64,000 bases of DNA from Campylobacter concisus (GCF_003049735.1 NZ_PIRM01000001.1:124001-188000); one strand, 5' to 3'; counted from the stretch's first letter, positions 1 through 9,819 are shown. Numbers and translations are program-made. Notes: a model not told the origin generated them from the letters alone.

Positions 1-366
1 ATTTCTCTGCTTGCAGGCATCAACGACTGCTTTTATATTTTTAGTGGAGCCGATGTTGCCGGGATTTATGCGGATAGCATCGACAAATTCGCTAACGATG
101 AGTGCGTAGGTGTGGTTAAAATGAATGTCTGCAACGACTGGAATAGGTGAGCCTGCAACGATCTGCTTTAGCACGCTGGCATCCTCTTTGTCAAAAACTG
201 CGCAGCGCACGATATCACAGCCGGCAAAATATAGCCTTTGTATCTGCTCAAGCGTGCCTTTTACGTCTTTTGTCTTTGAAAATGTCATCGACTGCACGGA
301 GATCGGTGCGTCACCGCCTATTAAAACATTGCGAATTTTTATCTGTTTTGTTGGGTATCGTTGCAA
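1..366 (-). CDS. ispG: IspG (GcpE), 4-hydroxy-3-methylbut-2-enyl diphosphate synthase, N-terminal part
   Basis: The gene runs off the left edge of the window, so only the first 122 codons are seen. The reverse-strand translation opens [13 protein letters not shown] and continues through [33 protein letters not shown] and AIRINPGN, which are conserved blocks of the IspG TIM barrel. IspG is the 4Fe-4S enzyme of the MEP isoprenoid pathway that converts MEcPP to HMBPP. The cluster cysteines lie in the part outside the window. The start is TTG at 366: an in-frame stop lies just upstream, no ATG is available, and an AAAGG ribosome site sits about 8 bases before it. Confidence 0.93.
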   Translation of the reverse strand, partial: MQRYPTKQIKIRNVLIGGDAPISVQSMTFSKTKDVKGTLEQIQRLYFAGCDIVRCAVFDKEDASVLKQIVAGSPIPVVADIHFNHTYALIVSEFVDAIRINPGNIGSTKNIKAVVDACKQRN

Positions 367-606
367 AATTTTGCCTTTAAATTTTTATTGGGGATTATAA
401 AGAAAAATGGCTTTTAAAAGGCTTGAAAATTTATTTTTAATAGTTTATAAAAATTAGTATTTTTATTGGATGTAGTTTCTAAAATTTTACTTACTCTTTA
501 TAGCCAACTTATCAAATTTCATAATGCTTTCATAAGCCTTAGGTTTCTCTATTATCTATTTTAAAATTTACCATGTCTTTGTTGGATGGTTTTTAGACTA
601 GCATTT

Positions 607-2460
607 TTAACTAAAATTTACCGGGTCTATATCAATATCGCTAAGTTCACTTTTGCAGAGATTTGCAGCTTTTAAAAGAGGTATATGAGAGTTTGAGCGG
701 AGTAAAATTTCATATCTAAATTTGCTTCCAAGATACTCTATCTGGCACTTTCCGTATCCTATGATCTCAAGCTCATCGCTTTTTAAAGGTTCTATTCTTT
801 GTACAAATTCATTCATTGTATTTTTTACTATGTGTTCATCTTTATGTGAGATGATAATGCGAAGAAGCCTGGTAAATGGCGGATAAAGCTCTTTTCTATA
901 ATTTATCTCATCTTTTAAAAATGCGTCATAATCACTGATGTAGCTCTCAAAAAATTCTCTTTGTTTGCTTTGAATGATAACTCTACCAACCCCGTTTCTA
1001 CCAGCTCTTCCAGCTACTTGCATGGCAAGAGCGAGCGTTCGCTCCCTGGCTTTATAATCAGGAAAATTTAAAAGTTCGTCAAATCCCATGATGACAGCAA
1101 GCTCGACGTTGTGGTAGTCATGCCCTTTGCTTAGCATTTGCGTACCAAGTAAGATATCTATCTTGCCGTCGTTAAATTCTTTTAAAGCCTTTACAAGCTT
1201 GTTTTGTGTCGTTATCTCATCTCTGTCAAATTTAGCGATTCTGGCGTTTGCAAACTCGTTTTGCAGTCTCTCAAGTAGCTCGCTAGTACCAATTTTTTTG
1301 GCCTCTATCATCTCGCTACCGCACTGATGGCAGGTCTTTGGCACTGCCATTTTATGCTCGCAGTATTGGCACTTTAGCACGTTTTGCTTTTTATAGTAGC
1401 TCATGCCGATGCTACAAAAAGGGCACTTTAGCGTTTCACCGCAGTTTTTGCAGACTAGATATTTAAAATTTGCCCTTGTTGGCAGGCAGATGACAGCTTG
1501 CCTTTTATTCGCGAGTGTTTTTGAAATTTCATCTTTTAAAATTTCACTAATTCCCGTCTCGCTCTCATCGAAAATGTAATTTTTTTGCGAATCAAAATAT
1601 GTCCCTTTTAAGCGAAAATGCTCCTGCTTGTAAAAGCTAGTAAGGCTTGGCGTGGCACTTCCAAGCCCCACTTGTAGATCAAATTTACTAGTTAAAAAGA
1701 GGGCGAGATCTCTTGCGTTGTAGTGTGGCTTTGAGCCTGTATTTTTATAGCTATCGTCGTGTTCTTCGTCGATGATGATAAGTTTTAGTTTTTCAAGTGG
1801 TAAAAATAAAGCCGACCTCGCACCTGCAACGAGCCTAACTTTCCCATTTTTTATATCTTTTAAAATTTGCTCTTTTTTCTTTGATGTTATCTTTGAGTGC
1901 CAGACTGCTACTGCCTCGCCAAAGAAGCTCTCAAGGCGTTTTTGCATTTGTGGCGTGAGTGAAATTTCAGGCATTAAAAATAGCGCTTGGCTGCCTGCGT
2001 TTAAAATTTCTCTGATCTTAGCGATGTAAATCTCACTTTTTCCGCTTCCAGTGTCGCCAAAGATGAGTGAAATTTTACGTTTATTTATAAAATCCAAAGC
2101 CTCTTGCTGTTTTTCGCTTAGTTTGGGTGCCACATTAAAATTTTGATTTTCATAAAATTTATCTGCTGCAATAATGTTATTTGGTTCAAATAAATTTAGG
2201 CTGACGCCAAGCTCGCATGTGTAATATTTTGAGATAAATATTGCTAATTCGCTTTGCATTGAAGTTAGATTAATCGGTAGAATTTCTAAAATTTTGCTTG
2301 TTTTAAACTCTGGTTTGTCAGTCTCGTTTACGATAAAAGCAGTAAGAATTTTGCCTTTTAAAGAAGCCTTTACGCCTTGAAATTTTTCTAGTTTTTGATC
2401 GCTTTCATAAGTGAGTGGGGCTAAATTTAGCCCATAAAATGCGAGTATGTAATAATGCAT
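607..2460 (-). CDS. priA: PriA, primosomal replication restart helicase
   Basis: PriA is the 3'-5' superfamily 2 helicase that reloads the replisome at stalled forks. From the chosen start (617 residues) there is Walker A GDTGSGKS at about 135-142 and DEEH Walker B at about 231-234. A zinc-binding insert follows with paired cysteines (CKNCG, CPFC, CQYC, CHQCG), then helicase motifs including QMLSKGHDY and QVAGRAGR. I chose ATG 2460 because the family usually opens MHYY, and because it overlaps the stop of the upstream pseudopilin gene by one base (TAATG). An ATG 18 bases further upstream is possible. The protein is somewhat shorter than E. coli PriA, with a compact N-terminal DNA-binding region. 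Confidence 0.95.
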   Translation of the reverse strand: MHYYILAFYGLNLAPLTYESDQKLEKFQGVKASLKGKILTAFIVNETDKPEFKTSKILEILPINLTSMQSELAIFISKYYTCELGVSLNLFEPNNIIAADKFYENQNFNVAPKLSEKQQEALDFINKRKISLIFGDTGSGKSEIYIAKIREILNAGSQALFLMPEISLTPQMQKRLESFFGEAVAVWHSKITSKKKEQILKDIKNGKVRLVAGARSALFLPLEKLKLIIIDEEHDDSYKNTGSKPHYNARDLALFLTSKFDLQVGLGSATPSLTSFYKQEHFRLKGTYFDSQKNYIFDESETGISEILKDEISKTLANKRQAVICLPTRANFKYLVCKNCGETLKCPFCSIGMSYYKKQNVLKCQYCEHKMAVPKTCHQCGSEMIEAKKIGTSELLERLQNEFANARIAKFDRDEITTQNKLVKALKEFNDGKIDILLGTQMLSKGHDYHNVELAVIMGFDELLNFPDYKARERTLALAMQVAGRAGRNGVGRVIIQSKQREFFESYISDYDAFLKDEINYRKELYPPFTRLLRIIISHKDEHIVKNTMNEFVQRIEPLKSDELEIIGYGKCQIEYLGSKFRYEILLRSNSHIPLLKAANLCKSELSDIDIDPVNFS

Positions 2461-2876
2461 TACTGAAGTGATTTGCAAATTTCATTTTCATCACTGCAAC
2501 CAAAATCGCCAGTATTTTTGTCGTATTTGAAATTTGCTACTTTGCCATCTAGCCTAAATGTATATTTGTCATCGTTTATTCTGTGCCAGCCATTTTTGCT
2601 ACCGCTATCTTTTATCGGTATATTTATAACATTTTTAAAGAGTTTGCTTGGATCGCCATCGTCTAGCTTTTGTGGAAATTCTGGCTTTGCTTGCAAGATG
2701 TTGTCATTGTATTTTAGTGAAATTCCGCTTCTTATGGCAGCAAGTTGAGTTTTGGCATTTGAGACGGTAGCATCACTTCTAGAAAAAAATAGCCTAGGTA
2801 TAGCGACTGTGCTTAAAATACCTAGTATAACTACTATAAATATTAGCTCAAGCAAGGTGTAAGCTCGTCTTTTCAT
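2460..2876 (-). CDS. Type IV pilin-like / pseudopilin protein
   Basis: The 138-residue protein has a class III prepilin leader: a short basic peptide MKRRA, then YTLLELIFIVVILGIL with the conserved Glu at +5 and a continuous hydrophobic helix, then a soluble domain. The residue before the processing site is Ala (position 5) where Gly is the rule. Two cysteines near the C terminus (GCSDENEIC) could form a disulfide-bonded D-region. By family such proteins are assembled by type II secretion or competence pseudopilus machinery in the inner membrane. It overlaps the upstream 78-codon gene by 4 bases and priA by 1, so it lies in a translationally coupled run. The pilin-like fold is clear, but the substrate and machine are not known. 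Confidence 0.8.
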   Translation of the reverse strand: MKRRAYTLLELIFIVVILGILSTVAIPRLFFSRSDATVSNAKTQLAAIRSGISLKYNDNILQAKPEFPQKLDDGDPSKLFKNVINIPIKDSGSKNGWHRINDDKYTFRLDGKVANFKYDKNTGDFGCSDENEICKSLQ

Positions 2877-3109
2877 CTCTCTTCTCGCTTTAATATCTCA
2901 TCAACATTGCCAGTTAAATTTTTTACTGCCTTTATCACAGCATAATTCTCATAACATTTTTCTATAAAGGCGTTTAAAAGCTCTTTTGGCTCGATAAATT
3001 GGCGTCCGCCCATTAAATTTTGCCAGTCATCTTCAAAGAATTTAGCAAAATCATCATCAAGCGTGATCGTGTAGTCGCGAGATGATATCGTGAGCGTAAT
3101 TTTTTTCAT
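2873..3109 (-). CDS. Small conserved protein, possibly ZapA-like
   Basis: The 78-residue acidic protein opens with a beta-strand pair, KKITLTISSRDYTITLDDD, followed by helices. That opening resembles ZapA, the small FtsZ-ring stabiliser, which starts with a strand of the type VTILGREYT. The gene lies directly after a 77-residue coiled-coil gene that resembles ZapB in size and layout, and it overlaps the pseudopilin gene by 4 bases. The match rests on pattern and gene pairing only, because the long C-terminal coiled coil typical of ZapA is not obvious. It could simply be an uncharacterised Campylobacter protein. It has no membrane segment or signal peptide. Confidence 0.6.
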   Translation of the reverse strand: MKKITLTISSRDYTITLDDDFAKFFEDDWQNLMGGRQFIEPKELLNAFIEKCYENYAVIKAVKNLTGNVDEILKREER

Positions 3110-3122
3110 ATTTTAACCAAGC

Positions 3123-3356
3123 TTATCTGCCAAGGACAGCTTCGATTTTTCTCATTACATCGTCAGCTTCAGTATTTTTCTTGTCAAGATCCTCTTCTAA
3201 ACGCATGATTTGATTGCTTTTTGCCTCATTTTGTGCTTTTAAAGTTACGATCTCATTACGCAACTCTTCGTTCGTTTTGCAAAGTTCGTCATATTTTGTG
3301 ATCAGGTCATTTACTTTATCGCTTAGTGTGGTTAAGATCGCATTATCTTCAAACAT
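3123..3356 (-). CDS. Small coiled-coil protein, possibly ZapB-like
   Basis: The 77-residue protein is almost entirely a charged coiled coil, with heptads running from LSDKVNDLITKYDEL to MRKIEAVLGR. Its size and continuous-helix design are like ZapB, which bridges ZapA at the division ring. I use ATG 3356, preceded by AAAGGAAC about 5 bases upstream. An upstream ATG that would give 91 residues has no good ribosome site. It lies 13 bases before the ZapA-like gene on the same strand. Function is inferred from shape and position only. Confidence 0.65.
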   Translation of the reverse strand: MFEDNAILTTLSDKVNDLITKYDELCKTNEELRNEIVTLKAQNEAKSNQIMRLEEDLDKKNTEADDVMRKIEAVLGR

Positions 3357-3481
3357 AAAAGTTCCTTTAAAATAATAATTAGGCTCGTATTCTAACACGC
3401 AGAGGCTAAATTCTTATTAAAATTCTCATTTGACAAAGCACTATCTTTGCTATAAAATTCACCCAAATTTAAAGGCAATCA

Positions 3482-5458
3482 ATGAGTAAATTTGAAATTT
3501 CATCTAAATTTAGCCCAAGCAGTGACCAAGCAAGAGCGATAAAAGAGATAGTAAAAAGCATAAAATCAGGCAATAAGTACCAAACTCTTCTAGGCGTGAC
3601 AGGATCTGGCAAGACCTTTACCATGGCAAACGTCATACGTGAGCTAAACATGCCAACGCTTATCATGACGCATAACAAATCCTTAGCCGCGCAGCTTTAT
3701 AGCGAATTTAAGGGCTTTTTCCCAAAAAATCATGTCGAGTACTTCATAAGCTACTACGACTACTACCAGCCAGAGGCCTACATCCCAAGAAGTGACCTAT
3801 ATATAGAAAAGGATAGCTCGGTAAATGAGGAGCTTGAGCGCCTGCGCCTCTCTGCGACGGCTAGCTTGCTAAGCTTTGATGATGTCATCTGCGTGGCTTC
3901 AGTCTCTGCAAACTACGGACTTGGTAATCCAAGCGAGTATAAGGGGATGGTGGCATATCTTAGCGTGGGTGAGAAGATAAGTCAAAGAAAGCTTTTAGAG
4001 CAGCTTGTGGATATGGGCTATAAGCGCAATGACAACTATTTTGATAGGGGTGACTTTCGCGTAAATGGCGATGTGGTGGACGTTTATCCAGCTTACTATA
4101 ACGACGAAGCCCTAAGGATCGAGTTTTTTGGCGATGAGATCGATGCGATGTATCATTTTGACGTGCTTGATAACAAGAGGCTAAAGGACATCTCTAAATT
4201 TACGCTTTATGCGACAAGCCAGTTCATCGTGGGCGCTGATAGGCTAAAGATCGCGATGAAAGAGATCGAAGAGGAGCTAGATATTCGTTTAAAAGAGTTT
4301 AACGAGCAAGGCAAGTTAGTCGAGGCGCAGAGGCTAAAGCAAAGGGTAGAGTTTGACCTTGAGATGATGGCAAGTACAGGTATGTGCAAGGGCATCGAAA
4401 ACTACGCGCGCCACCTAACCGGACAAAAGCCTGGAGAGACGCCGTACTCGATGTTTGACTACTTTGAGATAAGTGGCAAAGACTATCTGGTTATCGTCGA
4501 TGAGAGCCACGTGAGTTTGCCGCAGTTTAGAGGTATGTACGCGGGTGATAGGAGCCGTAAAGAGGTGCTTGTGGAGTATGGATTTCGCTTGCCATCAGCT
4601 CTTGATAACAGGCCGCTTAAATTTGACGAGTTTATAAGCAAAAAGGCGAAATTTCTCTTTGTCTCAGCCACGCCAAACGAATACGAGCTTGGCATCAGCC
4701 AGGGGCATGTTTATGAGCAAATTTTGCGTCCTACCGGGCTGCTTGATCCTTTGATTGAGATAAAAGATAGTGACAATCAAGTTGAGGCGCTGTTTGACGA
4801 GGCAAAGGCGGTCATCGCAAGAGGTGAGCGTGTGCTGGTTACGGTACTAACTAAAAAGATGGCCGAGGAGCTAAGCCGCTACTACATCGAGCTTGGCATA
4901 AAGGTCAAGTATATGCACTCAGACATCGACGCGATCGAGCGAAATGAGATCATTAGAGGGCTTAGAAGTGGCGAATTTGACATGCTAATAGGCATAAATT
5001 TGCTTCGTGAGGGGCTTGACCTGCCTGAAGTGAGCCTGATAGCGATAATGGACGCCGATAAAGAGGGCTTTTTGCGCTCGACCACGAGCCTTATACAGAC
5101 GATGGGGCGCGCGGCTAGAAATGTAAATGGCAAGGTATTAATGTTTGCCAAAAAGGTAACAAAATCCATGAAAGAGGCCATCGATACGACGACTGCTAGG
5201 CGTAAATTTCAAGATGAATACAACAAAGCTCACGGCATTACACCACACTCTGCAAGTAGAAATATCGAAGAGAGCTTGCATGTCGAAGATGATGGTGAAA
5301 TTTACAAGCGTGGTAAAAATTTAGAGAAGATGCCAGCAAGCGAGCGAGCCGCGATAGTAAAAGAGCTAAGAAAGCAGATGCTTGAAGCGGCGGCGCAGCT
5401 GGAGTTTGAGAAGGCGGCGGCGTTAAGAGACGAAATAGCGAAGATGAGAAAATTATAA
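3482..5458 (+). CDS. uvrB: UvrB, excinuclease ABC subunit B
   Basis: UvrB is the damage-verification helicase of nucleotide excision repair, acting between UvrA and UvrC. The 658-residue protein has Walker A GVTGSGKT at 38-45 and the beta-hairpin region [20 protein letters not shown] that clamps DNA. The UvrA-interacting domain, DESHVSLPQ and the helicase C-terminal motifs ([22 protein letters not shown]) follow. It ends in the UVR domain ([19 protein letters not shown]) that contacts UvrC. Full family length. It is transcribed divergently from the coiled-coil gene at 3356 and stands alone downstream. Confidence 0.98.
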   Translation: MSKFEISSKFSPSSDQARAIKEIVKSIKSGNKYQTLLGVTGSGKTFTMANVIRELNMPTLIMTHNKSLAAQLYSEFKGFFPKNHVEYFISYYDYYQPEAYIPRSDLYIEKDSSVNEELERLRLSATASLLSFDDVICVASVSANYGLGNPSEYKGMVAYLSVGEKISQRKLLEQLVDMGYKRNDNYFDRGDFRVNGDVVDVYPAYYNDEALRIEFFGDEIDAMYHFDVLDNKRLKDISKFTLYATSQFIVGADRLKIAMKEIEEELDIRLKEFNEQGKLVEAQRLKQRVEFDLEMMASTGMCKGIENYARHLTGQKPGETPYSMFDYFEISGKDYLVIVDESHVSLPQFRGMYAGDRSRKEVLVEYGFRLPSALDNRPLKFDEFISKKAKFLFVSATPNEYELGISQGHVYEQILRPTGLLDPLIEIKDSDNQVEALFDEAKAVIARGERVLVTVLTKKMAEELSRYYIELGIKVKYMHSDIDAIERNEIIRGLRSGEFDMLIGINLLREGLDLPEVSLIAIMDADKEGFLRSTTSLIQTMGRAARNVNGKVLMFAKKVTKSMKEAIDTTTARRKFQDEYNKAHGITPHSASRNIEESLHVEDDGEIYKRGKNLEKMPASERAAIVKELRKQMLEAAAQLEFEKAAALRDEIAKMRKL

Positions 5459-5516
5459 GCGTTGTCTTTTGTGTATCTTTAAATGAGCTTGCTAAAATTT
5501 TGCTCGACAGACCATG

Positions 5517-5614
5517 TGTCTAGTCTGCGCAAATTTTAACCTCACAACATTTAGATATACAATAAAATATTGCCGTCAAGTGCCATGGATCAGCTCTTTT
5601 ACGTCGTAAAATTT
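5517..5614. repeat. Imperfect ~98-bp direct repeat, copy 1
   Basis: This stretch begins TGTCTAGTCTGCGCAAATTT, passes through CCATGG and ends CTCTTTTACGTCGTAAAATTT. It matches 5801-5899 over its whole length with scattered substitutions and a 1-base indel. The two copies are in the same orientation, about 285 bp apart, in the non-coding stretch between uvrB and the broken MFS gene. I see no transposase or terminal inverted repeats. Confidence 0.8.
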
Positions 5615-5748
5615 TTACCTAGGTTTAGCAAAAAATACTGCATCTTGGGTTTAAAATTACTAAACAAAACAAAAAATTCTTGTCTTGGTGGCTTAAATTT
5701 ATTTGCTTTATCTTCAGTCGAAAATTTCTTCGTAGCATTTAAAATCAT
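5599..5748 (-). CDS. Small open frame between the two repeat copies (doubtful)
   Basis: A 49-codon reverse frame (ATG 5748, with a GTG just before it) gives a lysine- and phenylalanine-rich peptide including KPPRQEFFVLF and KPKMQYFLLNLGKNF. It ends inside repeat copy 1. There is no clear ribosome site and I recognise no family. It may be cargo of the duplicated repeat, a decayed fragment, or chance. An overlapping forward frame (5570-5779) looks less protein-like. Confidence 0.2.
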   Translation of the reverse strand: MILNATKKFSTEDKANKFKPPRQEFFVLFSNFKPKMQYFLLNLGKNFTT

Positions 5749-5800
5749 CACAAGATACTTTGCCTTGATGCTTTATTAATCAAAATTTAAATTTTCTATT

Positions 5801-5899
5801 TGTCTAGTCTGCGCAAATTTTAACCGCGCAACATTTAAATATATCACAAAATACCGCCGCCCAAAAGCCATGGCTCGGCTCTTTTACGTCTTAAAATTT
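5801..5899. repeat. Imperfect ~98-bp direct repeat, copy 2
   Basis: Second copy of the repeat at 5517-5614, starting with the identical TGTCTAGTCTGCGCAAATTT and ending CTCTTTTACGTCTTAAAATTT. A short GC-richer hairpin (CGCAGCGA / TCGTTGCG, 5912-5931) follows it. The remaining sequence up to 6017 holds no gene that I can support. Confidence 0.8.
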
Positions 5900-6017
5900 C
5901 GCTTATTTCCCCGCAGCGAAGTCTCGTTGCGAGTAGGGCAAAATAAATAGAAATTAAAATTTACTCGTAAATTTCCTTACGTAATTTTTATATAAAAATG
6001 AAGTAGGGGATATAAAT

Positions 6018-7137
6018 TTAAGTTCTACTAACTGACTTTAAAAAATAGCTCGATGTTGCACAAATAAGTGATACTGTGGCAATAAAGTAAAACGAGTGCG
6101 TTAGGCTAAAGATGTCGGCGATCTTGCCGATGACCGTTGCGAATATGCCACCGATCGTGATACTAAGGCCAAGCGTTACGCCTGAGGCTAGGCCGATTTG
6201 ATTTGGCAAATAAAGCTGCGCAAGGGCGATTGAGGGGCTAAAAGATAGGCTGATGCAGGCGCTCACACACATAGAGGCTGCGAGAAATAGCGCATAGCTG
6301 TCGATAAAGAGCATTAGCACGACTAGTGGCGCGGCGATACTTAGGCTTATTTTGATAAGCCTAACTAGGCCGTATCTATCCGCTAGCGCTCCGCCAAATA
6401 GCGTAGAGATCGCACCTGCAGCAAAAAATAGGCTTAAATTTACATTTGCAGCTTCTTTGCTAAGGCCAAAAATTTTGATGAGGTATATGCTAAAAAATGC
6501 TGAAAAGCCAAAAGCGACGATCGAGCGTGAAAATATATACAGAGAAAGCCTTAAAAACGCGCCCAGATCGTCTTTTAGGACGCTTGTTTTTTGTGAAATT
6601 TGCTTTTTGTGATTGCCTTCTAGCGCTTTTATAAATTTGCCCTTTTTAAGGTATAAAAGTGTCAGAAAAATTTGAGGGATTATAAAGACCAGCGTCCCTT
6701 TTAGGCCAAAATTTCCCACAAAAACGGCGACTAAAATGGGTCCAACCGCAAAGCCCACATTGCCACCAAATGAAAATATACTTATGCTTTTGGCTCTATT
6801 TTTGGTGTTTGAGGCGTAGTTTACGATCCTTGCAGCGCTTGGATGAAAGAGCGCGGCGCCGATACCGCTTATCATCACGCAAACCAAGATGAGGTAGTAG
6901 TTTGTGACAAAGCCAGTGAGGCTTATGCCCCCGCCAGCAAGTAGTAGCCCAAGCGGGATGATGTATGGCAGCTCTTTTTGTCTCTTAGGCGGCCGATAAG
7001 TGGTTGGATGAGCAATTTGTGGCGGTCACAAGCGAGGCGGCTGTGGCATAGTCGTAGTGGTAGCTTGCGATGAAAAATGGCAGCATCGCGCCAAGGGCAC
7101 TTTGGTTTATGTCGCTACAAAATTGCCCAAGCCCCAT
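6018..7137 (-). pseudogene. MFS transporter broken by two frameshifts
   Basis: The intact part below about 6974 reads as an MFS permease of the fosmidomycin-resistance-like sugar/drug type, with repeated hydrophobic helices and GALADRYG. The missing N terminus continues upstream in other frames: MGLGQFCSDINQSALGAM from ATG 7137, then LLIQPLIGRLRDKK, then ELPYIIPLG. The frame changes at 7014-7015 (TT where TTT would restore it) and at 6975-6979 (five A where six would restore it, reverse strand). Adding these two bases gives one uninterrupted frame of 374 codons. Two single-base losses in homopolymers could be real decay or sequencing error. It starts about 30 bases after the AsmA-like gene on the same strand. 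Confidence 0.85.
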
Positions 7138-7166
7138 TAGATACTTTAAATCCTCTGCCTTTTTAT

Positions 7167-9707
7167 CTAAAATAGCCCCTTTAAAAGCCCTTTTAAATTT
7201 TGCTTTTCGCTGCTTGCGTCATCATCTTTGCCAAGCTTTTTATCTAAAAATCTACCTATCTCTTTTTTGACCTTATTTTCGAGATATTGTGATCTGACGT
7301 CGTATTTTAGCTTATCTGTCGTGCCTGAAATTTGCACGTTTAGATCGGTCTTTTCTAGCCTGCAAACAAGCGGTGCGTTAAGCATTTTTGTCGCGGTATT
7401 ATAAGTGCCGTTTGCAACCTTTATGTCGCTTTTTGGTGAGCTTAAATTTACGTTAAAAACTACATTATCGCCTTTTATATCGCCATAAATTTTGCCGTCT
7501 TTGTAAATCTCTTTTGTGATGTCCTTGCCAGTGAAGGTTTTGATGCTGTTTGTGAGATTTGTGCTGGCTAGGTGACCCTCTTTTAGTAAGATGTCAAATT
7601 TGCCGAGCTTTTGCTTTGTTTCGTAGTCAAATTTAGCATCGCCGTTGCCGTCATAAAGATGCTCTAGCCCCAAAGTCTGCGTTAGCCCTTTAACCTCAAA
7701 GTTTTTTAGCGCCGCATCAAGCGCGCCGCCTTTGTAGTTTGCCTCGAGTTTACCCTTAAATAGATCATCTGAAGTGGCTTTTACTACAAGGTCGTCCACT
7801 TTGCCATTTGCCTTTATGAGGGCTGCAAATTTACCGTGAAGCTCGCGACCAGCTAAAAATGCAAGCTTATTTAGCTCTGAAACTACCGCTTGAAGCTTTA
7901 AGTTTAGCGTGTTTTTGCCCGCGTCAAAGCTGCCGTCTATGCCCTTTATATCAGCTAGCGAGCTAAGAAAGTCGCCACTAAATTTTGCCATGTCGCCTTT
8001 GTAGTCTAGGCTCAAATTTGAGCTAAATTTCTCATTTTCAGGGAATTTTTTATCAAGCATTTTGCTAAGCGCTGCGGCGTTAAATTTACCATCATTTAAA
8101 GCGATCGTTGCGGTAACGCTTGGGCTTTTACTAAAGATATTTTGCCCCTTTGCTTGGACATTTGTCTTAGCATTTGCCAGCCTGTCGTTGCCGCTAAGTG
8201 CCAAGATCTCTCCTAACTGCGCCTCTTTTAGGCTAAGATCAAGATTTTCATTTTTTATGGTGACGTTTAGCTTGCCAGCAAAGGCATCGCCGCCTAAATT
8301 TAGCTCATCTATCTTGCTCTCTTTAACCTTCACGTCGCCCGCAAGCGCCATCTTTGAGCCAACCTCAAAGCCGCTAACCGCTTTAAATTTCTCATGGTCG
8401 CTAATGAGCAGAGCAAATTTGCTAAAAATTTGACTGTTTTTTAGGCCAAAAACGCCCTTTACATCCTTTAGCTCGCCAAGGTCGCTAAGCACGCTTGCGT
8501 CAAAATTTACAAGCTCACCTTTTGCGGTGGCGCCGCCTTTCAGCTCAAATTTAGCCGCGTTTTTAAGCTTTGCAAGACCATTATTTATAAGGCCATTTTT
8601 TATCTCAAATTTAGCCTCGCCTGCAAGCTTTTTTAGCTCGTCAAAGCCGCTAAAATTTGCGTTTAAATTTATCTCTCCGTCTGCGTAGCTAGGCTGCAAG
8701 GCAAGCGCTAGAAGCTTTTTTAGCTTTATGCTGGCCGCATTTAGGGCTAAGTTTTTACTATCAAAATTTGCATTTATCTTGCCACCAAGCCCGTTTATCT
8801 CAGCTTTTAGGTTTTTAAGGACATTTTCTTGCATTGTAATTTCGCCGTTTGCATCCACAGCGCCGCTTAGTTGTTGATTTATGAGCTTGCCAAAAAGGGC
8901 AAGATCAGGCACGTTTAGCGAAAAGTCGCTCTTTAAATTTTTGCTAGCTAGATCATAAGTCGTCTCATTTGCTTTTAAAGTGGCTTCAGGTGCGATGATG
9001 AGGGCTTTTGCCACTACTTTTTCATTTGCAAATTTAGCATTTACGCCGCCTTTAAAGCTTATATCTTTTACCAAATTTAGCCCAAATTCGTTTTTAAGAA
9101 TTTCTTTGTTTATCACTGCACCACTTGCTAAAATTTGAGCGTTAATGATTGGCTCATTTTTCTCATCAACCCCTTGCATGTTGCTCGTTAGATCAAGCTT
9201 GCCACTAGCTAAATTTGGCTTTTGTGCAAGGGCTGATATCTCGGAAAGTTCGATATTTTTAGCGTCAAGATTTAGAGCTTTTGGCAGGTAGTCTTTTAAA
9301 ATTGCATTTAAATTTATGTTTGAGCCAAGCGCCGTGCCAGTTGCCACTAGCTTGAAGTCGCTAAATTTACCAGCCACGTTTGCTTTAAGCGCTACATCTC
9401 TTTTTAACCCAAGCTCGTTAGCCTTTGCCTTGTCGGCATTTATATCTATGTTTAAATTCATGCTTTGAGTAAACAAGGAGAGGTCGCCATTTGCTTTTAA
9501 ATTTATGGCATTCATCACGGTTGCTTCTAAATTCAGCGTGCTAAATCCTAGGCTAAAATCTTTAAATTTGACATCAATACCACGAGCGAGTGCCTCTTTT
9601 TCTATTTTGTTGGCTATAAATTTATTGCCAAAAGAGCTAAAGATAAAGCCAAAAATGCAAAGGATTATCAGCGCCAAAGCCACTACTAAATAGGCTATTT
9701 TTTTCAT
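7167..9707 (-). CDS. AsmA/TamB-like inner-membrane-anchored protein
   Basis: The 846-residue protein has one N-terminal membrane helix (IAYLVVALALIILCIFGFIF) followed by a very long, repetitive, beta-rich periplasmic region full of short K/N/D/L alternations. Near the end is an AsmA-type C-terminal region with TFTGKDITKEIYKDG and GDIKGDNVVFNVNLSS. By family such proteins form elongated grooves that bridge the envelope and are implicated in phospholipid movement to the outer membrane. AAAGGAAATTT precedes the ATG. The broken MFS gene follows closely, perhaps as a former operon partner. Family membership is firm; the substrate is unknown. Confidence 0.85.
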   Translation of the reverse strand: MKKIAYLVVALALIILCIFGFIFSSFGNKFIANKIEKEALARGIDVKFKDFSLGFSTLNLEATVMNAINLKANGDLSLFTQSMNLNIDINADKAKANELGLKRDVALKANVAGKFSDFKLVATGTALGSNINLNAILKDYLPKALNLDAKNIELSEISALAQKPNLASGKLDLTSNMQGVDEKNEPIINAQILASGAVINKEILKNEFGLNLVKDISFKGGVNAKFANEKVVAKALIIAPEATLKANETTYDLASKNLKSDFSLNVPDLALFGKLINQQLSGAVDANGEITMQENVLKNLKAEINGLGGKINANFDSKNLALNAASIKLKKLLALALQPSYADGEINLNANFSGFDELKKLAGEAKFEIKNGLINNGLAKLKNAAKFELKGGATAKGELVNFDASVLSDLGELKDVKGVFGLKNSQIFSKFALLISDHEKFKAVSGFEVGSKMALAGDVKVKESKIDELNLGGDAFAGKLNVTIKNENLDLSLKEAQLGEILALSGNDRLANAKTNVQAKGQNIFSKSPSVTATIALNDGKFNAAALSKMLDKKFPENEKFSSNLSLDYKGDMAKFSGDFLSSLADIKGIDGSFDAGKNTLNLKLQAVVSELNKLAFLAGRELHGKFAALIKANGKVDDLVVKATSDDLFKGKLEANYKGGALDAALKNFEVKGLTQTLGLEHLYDGNGDAKFDYETKQKLGKFDILLKEGHLASTNLTNSIKTFTGKDITKEIYKDGKIYGDIKGDNVVFNVNLSSPKSDIKVANGTYNTATKMLNAPLVCRLEKTDLNVQISGTTDKLKYDVRSQYLENKVKKEIGRFLDKKLGKDDDASSEKQNLKGLLKGLF

Positions 9708-9789
9708 AAATTTCCTTTATATTAGTTTTATATATCATAAATCTTTAGTGCAAGTGACTAAAGTTTTAATAAAATTTAACTATAAATTA

Positions 9790-9818
9790 TTGACTTTTTT
9801 AGAAAAAAGTGCTAGGAT
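9790..9818 (+). promoter_or_regulatory. Promoter of the groES operon
   Basis: TTGACT at 9790-9795, a 17-base spacer and TAGGAT at 9813-9818 with TG upstream give a sigma-70-type promoter. Transcription would begin within the CIRCE element, so a bound repressor would block it. Confidence 0.65.
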
Positions 9819-9819
9819 C

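Noticed and set aside
5570..5779. Forward open frame between uvrB and the MFS gene
   Set aside because: It begins inside repeat copy 1, has no ribosome site, and the overlapping reverse frame is more protein-like.
8062..8433. Forward frame of 123 codons within the AsmA-like gene
   Set aside because: It is a shadow of the real reverse-strand gene, with low-complexity Ser/Leu composition.
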